Part shown: piece after piece, positions 39,101 through 49,700 of the stretch
How the letters are laid out: every line of letters starts with the position of its first letter
Numbering within the stretch: position 1 is the first letter of the stretch
NCBI GenBank assembly: GCA_023457255.1
Contig: JAEWMB010000024.1
Span: forward strand, 1-64,000
Length of the DNA: 64,000 nt
Origin: Bacillota bacterium
Lineage (GTDB): Bacteria; Bacillota; Clostridia; Lachnospirales; Lachnospiraceae
Reading direction: 5' to 3'
Made by a program: the position numbers and the translations under genes
Notes under the pieces: model-generated
Database searches by the model: none
What the model was told of the DNA's origin: nothing
The model's input: the letters and a program-made list of their open reading frames with translations, nothing else

Positions 39101-42100
39101 CTGCCGTAATAGGCGGCGAGCGAAGTATAGATCAATACAAAATCCAGTCTATCATCCTTAAATACATCATCAATATTAATTAAACCCTGAATCTTTGCAT
39201 CAATTACATCGTGAAATTCCTCATTTGTTTTCTCTTCAAAGACATTGTCTTTTAGCTGTCCCGCACTGTGTATCAATCCATTGATGGTTTTATATTGCTG
39301 AATTACCGTATGCCTTAATTTCTCTAAGCTACTCCTATCTCTGATGTCACATGTCTGATAAAGAATACGGTCTTTGTATATGACGTTAAGTTGTAAAGCT
39401 GCGTCTGAACTCTTACTTCTTCCGACTAATACAACGTTTGTACCAGAATGTTCAAGAATGACTTCCGCTGTAATTTTTCCGATTCCTCCATTGCCGCCAA
39501 ATATGATATAAACCCCGTTTTCCTTTAACCTGTCTTTTTTTCCATATTGGTCTGGTTTGAATTCTTCCGCTTTTACAACTAATCTGTATCGATTTTCCTT
39601 CTCATACTTCACATGGGAATTCTCTAATACTAAGTTGTTGAAAACGCTATCTTCTTTATCATAACCAATCACTTGATAAGAAAACCCAGGATTTTCCTGC
39701 CTTAATGCCTGAAAAAAGCTTTCCAAAGCCGCCGCATACACTGCCAGTTCTTGATTCGCGACCGGATAGGCAAACAGATAACCGGCTGTATTCTTGGAAT
39801 TGATCGTGAGCAGCCGCTTACATACCATGAGAAGCCTATCTATCTCTATCTGGCTTATCTGCTTTTCTCTGCATCGTAGATCTACAATCAGCCTCGTATC
39901 CTCACCGATCCTGTCTTCCCAGTTTTCTGCCAAGGCAATGTTGGCATTAGTTCCTATTAATTCCTGATATTGCTTTCCTGCTACCTCATCCGCGGCAAGT
40001 ACCAGAACCTGGTCACTGTATTTCGTTTTATTTGTATCTAGAAGCGGCTCCCAGCATCTGTTAAGAATCCATGTTTTTGCAGATATCAAAGATTCCTTTT
40101 CCACTTCTACCCAATGTCTGTTTGGCGCAAACTCATAGGTCGGAAGAGAAGTCCTATGCACGTTACGATTCTTACTATAGCTCATCCAGTTGATTTCGTT
40201 TCCTTGCATGAAGCTGTCACAAATACTCTGATCATATTCCTCCGGCTGATTTGATAAAATACTGACTTGTTTATCCTCTGTCTTCGTATCACTTTGCTCT
40301 CTGATTGCTTCAGCAGAATATTGTTCCAGCTTTCTGATTAGCTCCTCTTTGCTTCTGCCATATACTGCATAGCGTATTGGAAATACTTCTCTTCCGTTTT
40401 GCATCGTAAAGGCAGCATCCTGAATATTTACCTCGTCATTTTCTCTTAGAAATTCACAGAAATTGTGAATCATTGCTGCAAGCTGTGTTTCCTTTGCAGC
40501 TGAGATTGGAATTACCACAGCTTCATTCTCTGCATGCCCTGACTTTTCCTCTATGAATTCCTCAAGAATCACATGTGCATTCGTTCCACCAAAGCCAAAG
40601 GAGCTGATTCCAGCAATACGAGGTATGGTAGTTCCGTTTTGATCCTGTATTCGTGTCCATTTTGTCCTATGATTCACGATATAAAATGGTGTATTTTCAA
40701 GTTGTACCATTGGGCTTTGCTCGTGAAAGTTTACGTTTCCCGGAATCCAGCCGTACTTCATGGCTAGCAGAACCTTTATGATTCCTGCTATACCTGCTGC
40801 GGTTTCAAGATGTCCGATATTTGTCTTGACAGAACCCAGCCCACATCTGGCAGCAAATCCAATATCAGCCGCGTGTAATTCTTTGAAGGCGGCTCTTAAT
40901 GCGTTGACCTCAATAGAATCCCCTAGTACCGTACCTGTACCATGTGTCTCGATATAGGTCACCTTGTCAAACTCAATTCCAGCCTCTTGGTATGCTTTTT
41001 TCAAAAGAGCTACCTGTGCTTGCGTATTGGGCGAGGTTAGAGAGCTTGCGTCCCCTCCATGATTGACACAGCTTCCCTTGATTACTCCGTATATATGATC
41101 CTTATCCTCCAGCGCTTTTTGTAAAGGCTTAATATAGATAGAAGCCACTCCTTCTCCTCTTACAAAGCCATCTGCATCTTTGTCAAAGGCCCTGCACTTT
41201 CCCGTTTTGGACAACATCCCTGCTTTATCAAACGCAATATACAATGAGGGAGTAAGCATCACATTCACACCCCCAACAATTGCTGAATCACATTCACCAT
41301 TTCTTATTGCTTTGACGGCTCGATTCAGAGCTACAAGTGAGCTTGAACATGCCGTATCAATAGCTTCACTTGGACCATGAAAATCAAAGAAATAGGAAAT
41401 TCTGTTGGCAGCTATGGAATGCTGTAAGCCCATCGAGCTGTATGCACTGATTTCTACCTTATTCTCAACACATATGTCATTGTATTCACTGCCTGCAATT
41501 CCTATAAATACACCTATGTTTTCTCCTGCCAGGTCTGATGCCTTATAGCCTGCATCCTCAATTGTAGTCCAGACATTTTCAAGTATCAGCCTTTGTTGTG
41601 GATTCATATAATCCGCTTCCTTCGGTGATATTTTGAAAAGCTTTTCATCAAAAGTATCAATATTCTCCAGAAAACCTCCCCAGATTACACTGGTCTTATT
41701 TTTCCCGAACGTATCATCCGCATAATAATCTTCCCAATTCCATCGATCGGCAGGTACTTCACGGATAAGGCTTTCCTGATTTTTTAGATGCTTCCAGAAT
41801 TCTAAGACATTTTTACTCTTTGGAAATTGTCCAGCCATACCTACAATTGCAAGCCCTTCCTCTTGCATTTGGCTTTCAACTTTTTTATTGTCAGCTGATA
41901 GGGCCTCAGTAAAACTTTTATTCTCCTGCCTTCTGTTTGTATCCTTCTCATCTGCCAGGCTATGTCTTGCGGCTGTTGCATCTGGATACTCTTTCAACAA
42001 ATATTCTGCTAACGTTTGAAATTTTGTATATTCATAAAGTACAGAGGGAAGCAGCTTTATATGATAAAATTGATTTACTGCATTAATAAATTCTATCGTG

Positions 42101-43707
42101 GTAATAGAATCAAAACCATAACGGCTGAATTTTCCACTTTCCTCAAATACCGCTTCGTCTTCTTTAAGGATTTTGGCTGCCTCCCCTTTTAAAAAGGAAA
42201 GTATCTCACTACTGCAAGCCTTTACCTCCTGCTTAATCTCCTTATCACAGCACATCATTTCTTTATCATCCAATAAGCCCCCTGCATTACCACTGATGAT
42301 AACCACATGCTCCATTCCTGTTGCATATACCCTGCAAAGAAGTTCATATTGTTGTTTCGCACTTAATGGCAATATTCCTTTCGTATTTTTCATGAAAGTC
42401 AATGCCGCTTCCTCTGCCTTCATACCACCGTCCTTAAAAAACGGCCAGCTTACACTGATAGTAGTTCCTTTTCTTCTTCCTAGATTTGTTAAATAATTCC
42501 TGTGTTTTGCAAAGGCATTTAGGAAAGCATTTGCATAAGCATAGTCACTTTGTCCCATGCATGTTATTGCTGATGTAATTGAAGAATACAGAATGAAAAA
42601 GTCAAGAGAAGCATTTTGAAACGCTTCATCCATATTTATTGCAGCATTTATTTTGGAGCGGAATACATTGCTGTCTGCATCAATTATTTTATCCTTAAGC
42701 AGGCTGTCCTTTATCATACCTGTACACAAGAATATTCCTTTAATCGATAAGTTATCCTCCAACAGCTTATCCTTTAGCTTCATAACGTCTGCTTTATCAG
42801 CCATATCACAGGAATAATAGCCTACATTCTGTGGTATCGCTTTCACTGCATCTGCCTGTCTTCTTCCGCACCAGATTACTTTGGCATTCTGTTTTTGGAT
42901 ATCAATTGTAAGCTGTCTGCCAAGAGCTCCTGCCCCTCCAGCAATTAGATAAGTTTCTCCTTGTCTGATAGGCTCCTTTTCGCCGACTGTTGTCATTGTC
43001 CGATATTCCCTGACCTGCCTACTTTTACCTGTATAGCGGATCTCACCTGTCTTAGGATCTGCCAGCTCCTTCAAAAGAAAGGTTCCAAGCTTCTTTGATG
43101 TAGTAGAATCAAAAGAAATCGTCTTTCCATATAATTTTGTTGTTTCTTCTTCAATGCTTTTAAAGATAGCATATACGGCTTCCGAATAAGGATTTCCTTC
43201 CTCTCTGTCCGATTGATATACATACAAGATTTTAAGCTCTTCCTTTGGCTGCTTTAATATGAGCTGCTTGCATAAATGGAGAACGGATATGCCGGTTGTG
43301 GATAGTTCCTTTCCGGTTGTCTGTCTCATACTCCAATTCCACATGTGAAGAATGATATGGATTGGCTTGTTCTCATTTTGCAGGTAATCGAATAATTTTT
43401 TATAATCCTCTTTTGAGTCTGGATTAATAGAGATTTCTGTATCACTGATTATTTCAAAGCATTGCTTTTTGTATACATATATCGTACTCTCTGGCATAAT
43501 CTCATCCAGTATAGCATTTTTCTCTGTCTCCCCACACAATATAAGACAGTTTTCACCTGATGCGTAATTATCCTGCAGCGGTTCATCAACCCACCTGCTT
43601 ACATAAAGCTTTGTCTGTGCGATAAGCTCTTTTAATCTTGAAGCAGCCTCCTCTGGGCTGATCTGTCCAGAGCGAACAGCTTCTAATATTTCGAATTTTC
43701 TATTCAT
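30184..43707 (-). CDS. Trans-AT polyketide synthase 2 (rest of module 2, modules 3-5)
   Basis: A 4507-aa synthase. It opens with docking helices (MNRKFEILEAVRSGQISPEE), then KR2 (AGGAGALG near 259, Tyr near 389) and ACP2 (near 532), which complete the module begun on synthase 1. KS3 622-1043, KR3 1406-1545 and ACP3 near 1684 form a beta-hydroxy module. KS4 1767-2190 is followed by an ACP-like fold whose serine is lost (YGMDRIQ near 2285). Then come DH4 2479-2634 (DHVVNHKETLP and HPSIMD), KR4 2957-3100 and ACP4 near 3246. KS5 3362-3783, a C-methyltransferase (LEVGAGTGGTT near 4173) and ACP5 near 4420 give an alpha-methyl beta-keto unit. All KS domains keep C-H-H (DTACSSSL, HGTGT, NIGH). KR2, KR3 and KR4 keep D in the LDD position, the usual B-type sign. 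The C-terminus ELSILLDQFEKGEISIEDIT matches a docking helix for synthase 3. No AT domain is present. Confidence 0.95.
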   Translation of the reverse strand: MNRKFEILEAVRSGQISPEEAASRLKELIAQTKLYVSRWVDEPLQDNYASGENCLILCGETEKNAILDEIMPESTIYVYKKQCFEIISDTEISINPDSKEDYKKLFDYLQNENKPIHIILHMWNWSMRQTTGKELSTTGISVLHLCKQLILKQPKEELKILYVYQSDREEGNPYSEAVYAIFKSIEEETTKLYGKTISFDSTTSKKLGTFLLKELADPKTGEIRYTGKSRQVREYRTMTTVGEKEPIRQGETYLIAGGAGALGRQLTIDIQKQNAKVIWCGRRQADAVKAIPQNVGYYSCDMADKADVMKLKDKLLEDNLSIKGIFLCTGMIKDSLLKDKIIDADSNVFRSKINAAINMDEAFQNASLDFFILYSSITSAITCMGQSDYAYANAFLNAFAKHRNYLTNLGRRKGTTISVSWPFFKDGGMKAEEAALTFMKNTKGILPLSAKQQYELLCRVYATGMEHVVIISGNAGGLLDDKEMMCCDKEIKQEVKACSSEILSFLKGEAAKILKEDEAVFEESGKFSRYGFDSITTIEFINAVNQFYHIKLLPSVLYEYTKFQTLAEYLLKEYPDATAARHSLADEKDTNRRQENKSFTEALSADNKKVESQMQEEGLAIVGMAGQFPKSKNVLEFWKHLKNQESLIREVPADRWNWEDYYADDTFGKNKTSVIWGGFLENIDTFDEKLFKISPKEADYMNPQQRLILENVWTTIEDAGYKASDLAGENIGVFIGIAGSEYNDICVENKVEISAYSSMGLQHSIAANRISYFFDFHGPSEAIDTACSSSLVALNRAVKAIRNGECDSAIVGGVNVMLTPSLYIAFDKAGMLSKTGKCRAFDKDADGFVRGEGVASIYIKPLQKALEDKDHIYGVIKGSCVNHGGDASSLTSPNTQAQVALLKKAYQEAGIEFDKVTYIETHGTGTVLGDSIEVNALRAAFKELHAADIGFAARCGLGSVKTNIGHLETAAGIAGIIKVLLAMKYGWIPGNVNFHEQSPMVQLENTPFYIVNHRTKWTRIQDQNGTTIPRIAGISSFGFGGTNAHVILEEFIEEKSGHAENEAVVIPISAAKETQLAAMIHNFCEFLRENDEVNIQDAAFTMQNGREVFPIRYAVYGRSKEELIRKLEQYSAEAIREQSDTKTEDKQVSILSNQPEEYDQSICDSFMQGNEINWMSYSKNRNVHRTSLPTYEFAPNRHWVEVEKESLISAKTWILNRCWEPLLDTNKTKYSDQVLVLAADEVAGKQYQELIGTNANIALAENWEDRIGEDTRLIVDLRCREKQISQIEIDRLLMVCKRLLTINSKNTAGYLFAYPVANQELAVYAAALESFFQALRQENPGFSYQVIGYDKEDSVFNNLVLENSHVKYEKENRYRLVVKAEEFKPDQYGKKDRLKENGVYIIFGGNGGIGKITAEVILEHSGTNVVLVGRSKSSDAALQLNVIYKDRILYQTCDIRDRSSLEKLRHTVIQQYKTINGLIHSAGQLKDNVFEEKTNEEFHDVIDAKIQGLINIDDVFKDDRLDFVLIYTSLAAYYGSQGQTDYCFANRFEEEFAAYRNQLSQRGERFGESVCIGWPFWKEVGMQMPETMVKRLHVRFGMLPIIKQIGKAILKTVWTTNIGSYAYFYGDTIVLPKTDRLKEEGMAESANASIEKQLEAYMKNLFAELTGVSAKELGLMTTFEELGIDSLLTTQFTQAVQRDFGKVENTILFECTTIGEVVAYMQERHKAATNSYFASIHTSTKTGENTEIFYNEPVRKEKNYIREEEDIAIIGFDGRYANTDNLSVLWDNLTAGVDMASTIPKDRWEHSKYYSPNPLDSQNGRYYCQKAGFLKQVDQFDPLFFHISPKEAMLMDPQERMLLETAWNTVEKAGYNKKRISKMFHNQVAAFVGVTTHTYNLLGNEEFLKGNTEIAKSEAWSLANRISYFMNWKGPSIAVDTACSSSLTALHIACESLKNRECQMAFVGSANLYLHPTKLIYMSQMKMLSESGVCSAFGENADGFVPGEAVGGLLIKTRKQAEADGDRIFGIIKAAAVNHDGMTNGYTVPNVKEQAKVIKQAIEKSGVHPATISYVEAHGTGTRLGDPIEIAGLTNAWSEYTDKRQFCAIGSVKSNIGHSEACAGLASITKVLLQMQHRQLTPSIHCEVLNSRIAFEDSPFYVQRELSEWKTVTDEEGYEIPRRAAISSFGAGGSNVHIIMEEYQNIRKRDKKKMDSENRVFTLSARNEKQLKAYADSILIYLGEHEIWKKAENAQKRDCKVLITQALSDILSVPAQDVNSQEAFENYGMDRIQLHELVERLEDAYESKEELRTIRLDWTIDRVADLLMDSKQIADRLTVYDIDLDDLIYTSHLKEEFNERLAIRCNSIRQLISGLISYIEGLEDGQYISGHVKQGRECEEHQGADIVRLWVEGEEIDWEEYDSKAERIDFPTYPFAKESYWIAGTQDINKGRISKTLDENLSTLQKQIYTKTIDKNDFYLRDHVVNHKETLPGVFYLQLVNEAAKLSFNTQRIVMKEVTWLRPIQLEGSSQTIRVEIEAAKNGCEFKIWTNQEIHMQGRAEIAEKEERKNIPIHELVSACKDMLSKEDCYHTFTNRGIRYGETFQGLQYVKYDNQSIAAKISLPQSINRIEEYELHPSIMDAALQATIGLSSLYGSQEEKTFLPFGFKEMKQMKRLEQECFVYIHNPSIEQKMILCDITITNPAGEVLLTFEQFAFRVLEEATEKEYEKLQYHKPEWVLFALPNVMGEKKNHVLVLYNGMKLSGTIAKNHALIYVRSGNAYYKHASDEYTIRPNSISDYETLLADLEESHIHVNKIIHLWSNDYAVNIAGNIDDIIKHAVEAVFDLCKAVLSRIQEQEVEIIVASITKDGVSNPFFSGIGGFLKSVHLEHGAIRPHLIELEGGLDMCNLDMLSEELAFNEKAFEIRYDNGKRYRKKITAIPMKLTEEKGFQRDDMVYLITGALGGLSKHMLDMLCSFDNHAKFILTDILAPGEKSQTLLERIRTSGKQATYIQADLTKPEDVSFVVQKGKEQFNHINCVIHTAGIIKDQIFVKKDFETFQSVLAPKVMGTLNLDEAVKSEPIRWFILFSSLAAFGNAGQCDYAYANEFLVKFEEVRNQQTRLQKRSGRTIAINWPLWDNGGMKTDKETEKLFEHFGMKALDSILGMQALQMTVCNEHPQVIVTQGDKVRIEKKLQSMFELREKTVIRHEKTADMQSAVKYFAGQILDFIKDILKIQEDIDTTAEISEYGFDSISITDLVNKLNSYYELGVLPTQVFEYNTIEKFIENVYAQNAEVIDVFYQKSMLNKETEPLEETPLREIPFEENNWEVRHHKGNVAENSCDKDNIGNKVSRRDKESSLESHEPIAIVGMSGVMPGADDLDEFWGNLVMKKDVITEIPKERWNWKHIYGDSALESNKTLVNKAGFVKKITDFDEELFAISNREAKFMDPVQRIVLEESHRALEDAGMKKQDIYGTETGVYIGLVSMEYYERVTQCSDDIDPYLSTGNSRAVTANRLSYLYGLTGPSEVIDTACSSSLVAMERAMQDLRLGKCSMAIAGGVNVILSSKVHIAYSRTGMLSPDGRCRTFDQSANGYGRGEGCGILILKPLHKALEEGDYIHALLLGAAVNHTGHVNTLTTPNPNAQAQVITEAIEEANVPYQSIGYIETHGTGTKLGDPIEITGLKKAEEMLNPAGFPHLCILGAVKTNIGHLEGAAGIAGVIKTVMALKQNRIPANLNFTKQNDYIDLTDSGYSLAIDTQTFPELLDQEGNCYPRRAGVSSFGFGGVNAHVVLEAYAKQYRQISDNPALHVLALSGRTPELLNDYVHVINRWITENKEELVKDIGKLQGFLYTLQCARDTHPYRLAIVFETFEKLIDKMTGYLTVGEGEPAKGIFTGNVSPKDKSNADISGAESASQLAQYFVTSQEMNWIACYLEIPDKLSLPHRKLKKNKHWVDVTAEEKSQNKEEVIPPVNMLEAIIRQRIMVAEETFSKKQQFEMDMLMLEQLSAAMLLHEFQKIGYFIRYEERYDKNDIRKQLGILSKYNRLYEQLIEVLCKQEYLLKRGTGIAVTQKAEESYQSDIARKIQDFKEMAICIPQHIKLLEHCVLHLIQVLTGEILATDVLFPDSSMELVKDIYANNTGSDYYNELVAKAVEAYIQEMRSIEPTREIKILEVGAGTGGTTHAVVKMLDERFGQVAYTYTDLSNAFLRYGQTIYGRKHSFMEFKQLDVERDPVMQGFHEEEYDVIIGANVLHATKNMQNTIRNLKTVLKPKGWIIVNEITMIQAFLSLTFGLTDGWWLFEDEAVRLQGGPLLSVKNWDTVFKREGFVSIVGVDTLLSNRRVPQDVVIAMNQEETSKAVREILESKPSVLPKPDDLSKHKLSTEHEQQGLQAYVQSKIAACLADTLIVDVDSIDLSVPYSTYGVDSILGIECIKAINQELGIKLNTTDLFNYTDVWKLSEHIVKSCQKELKQDAKAVEYCREYELSILLDQFEKGEISIEDITEKLENHNG

Positions 43708-43710
43708 TGC

Positions 43711-46700
43711 TTATGACCATCCTTCTAATCCTTCTAATCGCTCATTTACTTCCTTAATTGTGCTTTCACCTTTACTTAACTCCTCCAAAATATGGACAAT
43801 GTTATCATCCCTTTTCTTTTCATAATTGTTATTTACTTCCTTTGCCAGAAGTCCTATGATTCGAAGCAAAATACAGCCCTCCCTATCAGTAACTGTAATA
43901 TCCCATTTACCAGATAGCTTATCCTTGGAACCATATGCTATCATATCCTTTTGTAACCTTCTGACAAGATGAATTGCTTTGATTTCAAACGGAATATGCA
44001 AGTTCTCCTTGTTATCTCTTGAAATAACTGCCTGAAGGATGCCGTCCATAACCGCAGGATGAAGTATATAAGAATCGAAACTATTAGCTAATGCATTATT
44101 CAGAATAATATATGCCTTTACCTTGCTATTATTATATGTAAGCTTTTGAACTGACTGAAATTCTCTTCCTATATGAAGTCCATATTGATTTAACTGTTCA
44201 TAGAATTCCATGAACAGAATCTCATTTGGGAGACCATCGAATTCATGAATTCTTTCGAATTGTTCCTCCAGCTTCATACTAGTACAGATACTACCTTGTA
44301 CATGAATTAGTTCACCGGCTTCCTGCCTTGATTTTATTACAAAGTCGTTGCTGTCCTTCTGAAATTCAATTTTAATATCTTGGCTGTTATCTGTGATTTT
44401 GAGTGGTGCCATAAAATTGACATTCATGAAGCTAAAACCCTCTTTATTAATCGTGTCTGGTGCAGCATGAATAACATAATCCAGATATGCAACTGCCGGC
44501 ATAATCTTAGTCTGCTCTATAATGTGATTTTTGATATAAAAATCATGTGAATAAACGGTATAAACCAGATCCGGTTCCTTTTGCTCTGTAATCCAATATG
44601 CCTGCTCTTCAAACGGATAAACCGGCAATGAAATTCTTCCTGATTCCTCCTGCTCAAAGCCCACTGGTTTATGTGGATCCAGATTACTCTCCTGTACCCA
44701 ACTGGCAGCAATCTGCTCTAAATTCATTGTGCAATCCATATCCGTCAGGCTTAACAGCTGATCTTCATCTAACACGTGAAAATGGATGCCTGAAGTATTA
44801 CCATCCAAATATTGTTTCAGCCTTATGAGCATCGTATTGATATCCTCTGCTACAAATGCCAGACGCACATGTAGCTGTTCTCTTCCTACCATAAGAGTAT
44901 AGGCAAGATTTTTAAGGAATACCTCCTCTGCCTGCTGATTTTTTTCTTTTTCAATGAAATCGATTAATTCCCTGCATCTTCTGTTGAGGCTGTCCACACT
45001 TTTTGCAGAAAGAATAATCAGACGTGGTTTTCTTATGGCAGACTCTCTTCTCTTTTCTGTATATTCTTCTACTACCACATGCGCATATGCTCCGCCAGCG
45101 CCAAACGAGCTGATTCCCGCCGTTTTTCTGCCATTCGAAGGACTCCATTTTATAGGCTCTTTGTTGATGCAGATATTGCTCTGGTCCAGATTAATATACG
45201 GATTCAGCTTATCAAAATATGGCATAGCCGGTATCGTATTATGCTTCATGGACAAAAGAACCTTGATGAGTCCGGCAAGACCTGCCGCTCCTTCGGTATG
45301 TCCAATATGCGCCTTAGCCGAACCTATGTAGCAGTTTTGTCCTAAACGCTTGCCTTGCTGGTTCATTACATGCTTAAGGGCATTAATTTCAATTGGGTCC
45401 CCCAACTTCGTACCTGTTCCATGTGCTTCAATATAGCTGATATCCTCCGCCTGGACTCTGGCATCCCTCCATGCGTCCTCTATGACCTGTGCTTCCTGAC
45501 TGATGCTTGGAGCTGTGATGGAAGAGGTCAGTCCGCCATGATTAATCGCAGAGCCTTTAATGACACCGTAAATATTGTCATGATCCTCGATTGCTTTTTG
45601 CAACGGCTTTAGTAAAACAACTACTACTCCCTCACCTGGAATGTATCCATCTGCCTGATCCGAGAAGGTATGACATCTTCCTGATTTAGATAAGGCTCCG
45701 ATACTACAGAAATACCGATAATGCCATGAATCCAATAACAAATTTACCCCTGCTGCAAAAGCCATGTCACACTCCTTATGGATAAGACCTCTGCAAGCCA
45801 TATGCAGTGCTACTAATGAGGATGAGCAAGCCGTATCTACATTGACGCTTGGTCCCTTCAAATCAAGGTAATAGGAAGGTCTATTTGCAAGCATAGTAAG
45901 AGCATTACCTGTTGCATCATGCGGAGAGACCGGCATACCCATTCGATCCATTTTTTGCTGGTAATCGTGGAAACAACAGCCAACATACATACCTGTCTTG
46001 CTTCCTCGAATCGTACCCGCATATCCAGCATCCTCCATAGCATGATAAATATGCTGTAACAGAAGTCTTAGCTGTGGATCCATGACTTGTGCTTCTCTTC
46101 TTGAGATTCTGAAAAAGGGCGCATCAAACTTATCTACATTATTAAGAAAACCACCCCATTTTGTATACATCTTGTCATCCCCCTTGGAGTCAGGGTCATA
46201 ATATTTCTGATATTCAAAATGGTCTGACGGTATTTCCCCAATCAGATTTCTCCCCTGAATCAGGTTATCCCAATATTCTTCTAATGTCTTTGAGCCTGCG
46301 AAGCTGGCTGATATCCCGATCACTGCGATATCTTCTTTGTAAACCGTTTCGTATTTTTCCTTAAGCTGTTCCTGATGTGTCTTAATAAACTGTGCCTTCA
46401 GCGTAACCTTCTTACAGATAAAGTCTTTCATAATACATAATATATTTCCATATTCGTCTACCATCGTAATATCCATGTAGAGCAATTCATCGTTACATAC
46501 ATTTTTCTTACAGATACAGTAGCAGTCATTGGTAAGGGTATTATTTACCCAAACAGACTTAATCATATATGGGATATAACTCCCCTTCACATTTTCTAGA
46601 AATGCATACAAGCCGCATATCATGGCAGCATCCAGCAAACCCGGATTGACTTCATAAGGCATGTTACTTATTTCTGAATGAAGCTTCAACTTTCCAACTG

Positions 46701-49700
46701 CAATATCTCCCTTAAGATATAGCTTATCAACCGACTGTAAAACCTTGGAATACTTCACGTCGTATTTCCACTTATGTGCATATATATGTTCTCCGTCTAT
46801 TACACGGTCTGCATGATTTATCACAAAGTTCCAGTCCTCTGTAACAGTATTTGCTGTTGTATTCGTTGTATAGCTTGCGGTTGCTACGGTTATACTCTTT
46901 CCCATTTTCTCATAAGACTCTTCTAATGCCAGTGTACTGTTTTTTCTACGGTAAGTGGTCTTAAAGGTAACGGCTTCCTTTCTATTTACTACCACCGGTT
47001 CATGAAAAAGTACATTTTTGAAGCTTCCCTCACCGATATGGATGCCTTTATTTCGCATACTCTGGCAGAAATGTCCAATATAGGTCACACCAAGAATAAC
47101 CGGTTCATCAAATACGGTATGCGCTAAAACATATGGCATATCAGAAGTCATAGTGTAATATTCCTCTGCTTCTTCCGTTTCTTCTTCCTTTTCTTCTTGT
47201 GCTTTCTCCTCTGGTACTGTTTCTTTTATGCTTTCCGGCTGTTTCTCCTCTGCTGCTTCTACCTTTTGTGGAGCAAAATGCTTTTCCAGAATATCCTTAT
47301 ATTCTTCTTTCAAATACGTTGTCAGACTTCCCAGCGTTGTATACTCAAAAAAGGTTATGGGAGTAATGTCCAAACCTAATTTTTCATTTATCTCATCAGC
47401 AAACGCCGTATTGGTAAGCGAATCAAACCCATAATCTCCGAACTCCTTGTTCTCCACCAGCTTACTTCGATCAATACCAATTACCTTACATAAGCAGTCC
47501 ATCAATCTTTCCATTAAGGGCTTTTCTATGCTTACGCTTTGCACTGTTCTCACGCTATTATGAACATGAACCAGCTTTGTTTTATTAATATAATCCATAA
47601 GTACTGCTTTGTCAGCGCGCACGATACCGATATTCTCTGTTTTGGAAATATCCATATCCAGAAGAAGGGAGAGTCCCTCTTCTGTTTCAATTGGTGCAAT
47701 ACCAGTACGCTTCCATAGAGACTGCATTTCTGCTTCAGACAGCTTCATACCGCCATCTTCCCAAATACCCCAGTTGATTGATATGGTTTTCCCTTTTCTG
47801 AGCTTTTTTTCCACCAGTGAATTACGAAATTCAGCAAAGGAATCAAGAAAGCTATTTGCATAGCAGTAAGCTGACTGCCCCGCATTTCCGATTATAGCTG
47901 ATATCGAGGAAAACAATACAAAAAAATCAATGTTTTGATGTTTTAATACCTTGTCAATATTCAGGATACCTGCTATTTTGGGACCAAGAACCTTATTTAC
48001 ACCAAAACCAGCCTGATCCTTGATATAGCAATCCTCCAGCGTACCTGCTGCATGGAAAACGCCCTTGACAGTTCCGTATTTCTCATAAATCTCCTCAACA
48101 GCCTCTTCCACCTGTGTATAGTCTGACACATCAGCTTTTATTATATGTAGCTGTTTGTCTATTCCGATAAAAAGCTTTTTCTGCTCTTCCTTCAGTCCGG
48201 TTCTGCTTAATAAAACAATCTGGATATCAGAATATCTGTCAGCAAGTCTTTGAGCTAATCGGAATCCGATTTGTCCGGTTCCGCCGGAAATGATATAAAC
48301 TCCGTTTTGTGTCTGAATCAGCTCTCCCTTTTGATACGCTTTCGCCTCTTCATATTGTGCAATATATCTTACCCCGTTCCTATATATGACATAAGCATTA
48401 TTATCTGACAGAATATCCGAAATTATAGCTTGTAAATTAATTTTTAAATCATCTATCTGTATCACCTTCATCACGGATTGAAGCGTTTCATTTTGATAGC
48501 ATCTTGCAAATCCTTCCACTGCTTTTTCATAGCACTGGAATTCGTCCTTTTCTTCAAACAGATACACCATTCTTCCATTGAAATGTTTCTGAAACAGGGT
48601 TTGTGATAATGCAACTATCTGCTGATAGACTAAGGTATCCTCTCCGTTTGAGCTGTCAGAAAACAGCAAAACAATATCTGCCTCAGCTGCCATTTCACCC
48701 AATCCCTTCGTATTGTTCCTATCTGGCTGGGTAATTCTTGTGACTTGTGCTGTTTCGTTCAATTTGTCAAGAAGAGCTTTGCTTCCAGCTGATTCACTAT
48801 TGATAGCTAGTATCTTGATAGGAGAAAGTGTTTCCACCTTTGCTGTATCAATATTAGCTTCTATCCATTTTTTATTTATCAGAAAGCTGTCTATGCCCGT
48901 CTTATCCTTAATCCTGTCCCTTTTCGAAAAAACTGAACTTAACACATAGCCTAGAAGCTTTATCATGACATTGCCCAATTCATCCATAATATAGATGTCA
49001 AATTCCTTAGTTATACCATGCTCAGTCTGAATATGACGGACAAGTCTCGCATAGCCATAAGCATATTCCGGTACTTCAGTTGTATAGATATAACATTCCT
49101 TAATACAGCTTGGCAGGAAGCTTTGCTTGAAGTCCTCCTGATACAAACAACCGATAACTGCCTGCATTCCTCCCTCGAACAAGCTGATATTAATTGTTCC
49201 GTTTTCTGTCTTTCTTCTTATTTCCTCTGTTATATGTATTTTAGATAATGCTTCCTTTCCTGAATAGGAAACATATTCTAAGGGCTGAAACATTATTCCG
49301 TAATCATACCCAAGCTCTTTATATTTATGATAAATCTGCTCCTTTGTTAATCTTCTGGTAAAGGAAGATTTAAGCTGCTTTATATTGATATGTTCGGCCT
49401 CTTCCTTTCTCTTATCCGTTTCAGTTACTGCCCTTCCTCTTGCATAAAGGATTGTTTGATCTTCTTTTTTGCTAAAAAGCCTATACTGTATTTCTCCATT
49501 ACAAAGCTCCGTTTCGATTTCGATTCGGTCCTCTTTCGTAACAATTTTCGGTAAAAGCCATTTATTTTCTCTTAGGTGCATCACCTTTTGTCCGTTCTCA
49601 AAGCAGGATTTTACTGCAATATCTATGTATTTAATTCCAGGTAGCACTCTATTATGGTCAATAACATGCTCTTTGATATAATCCTCCTCTGGGTTTATCC

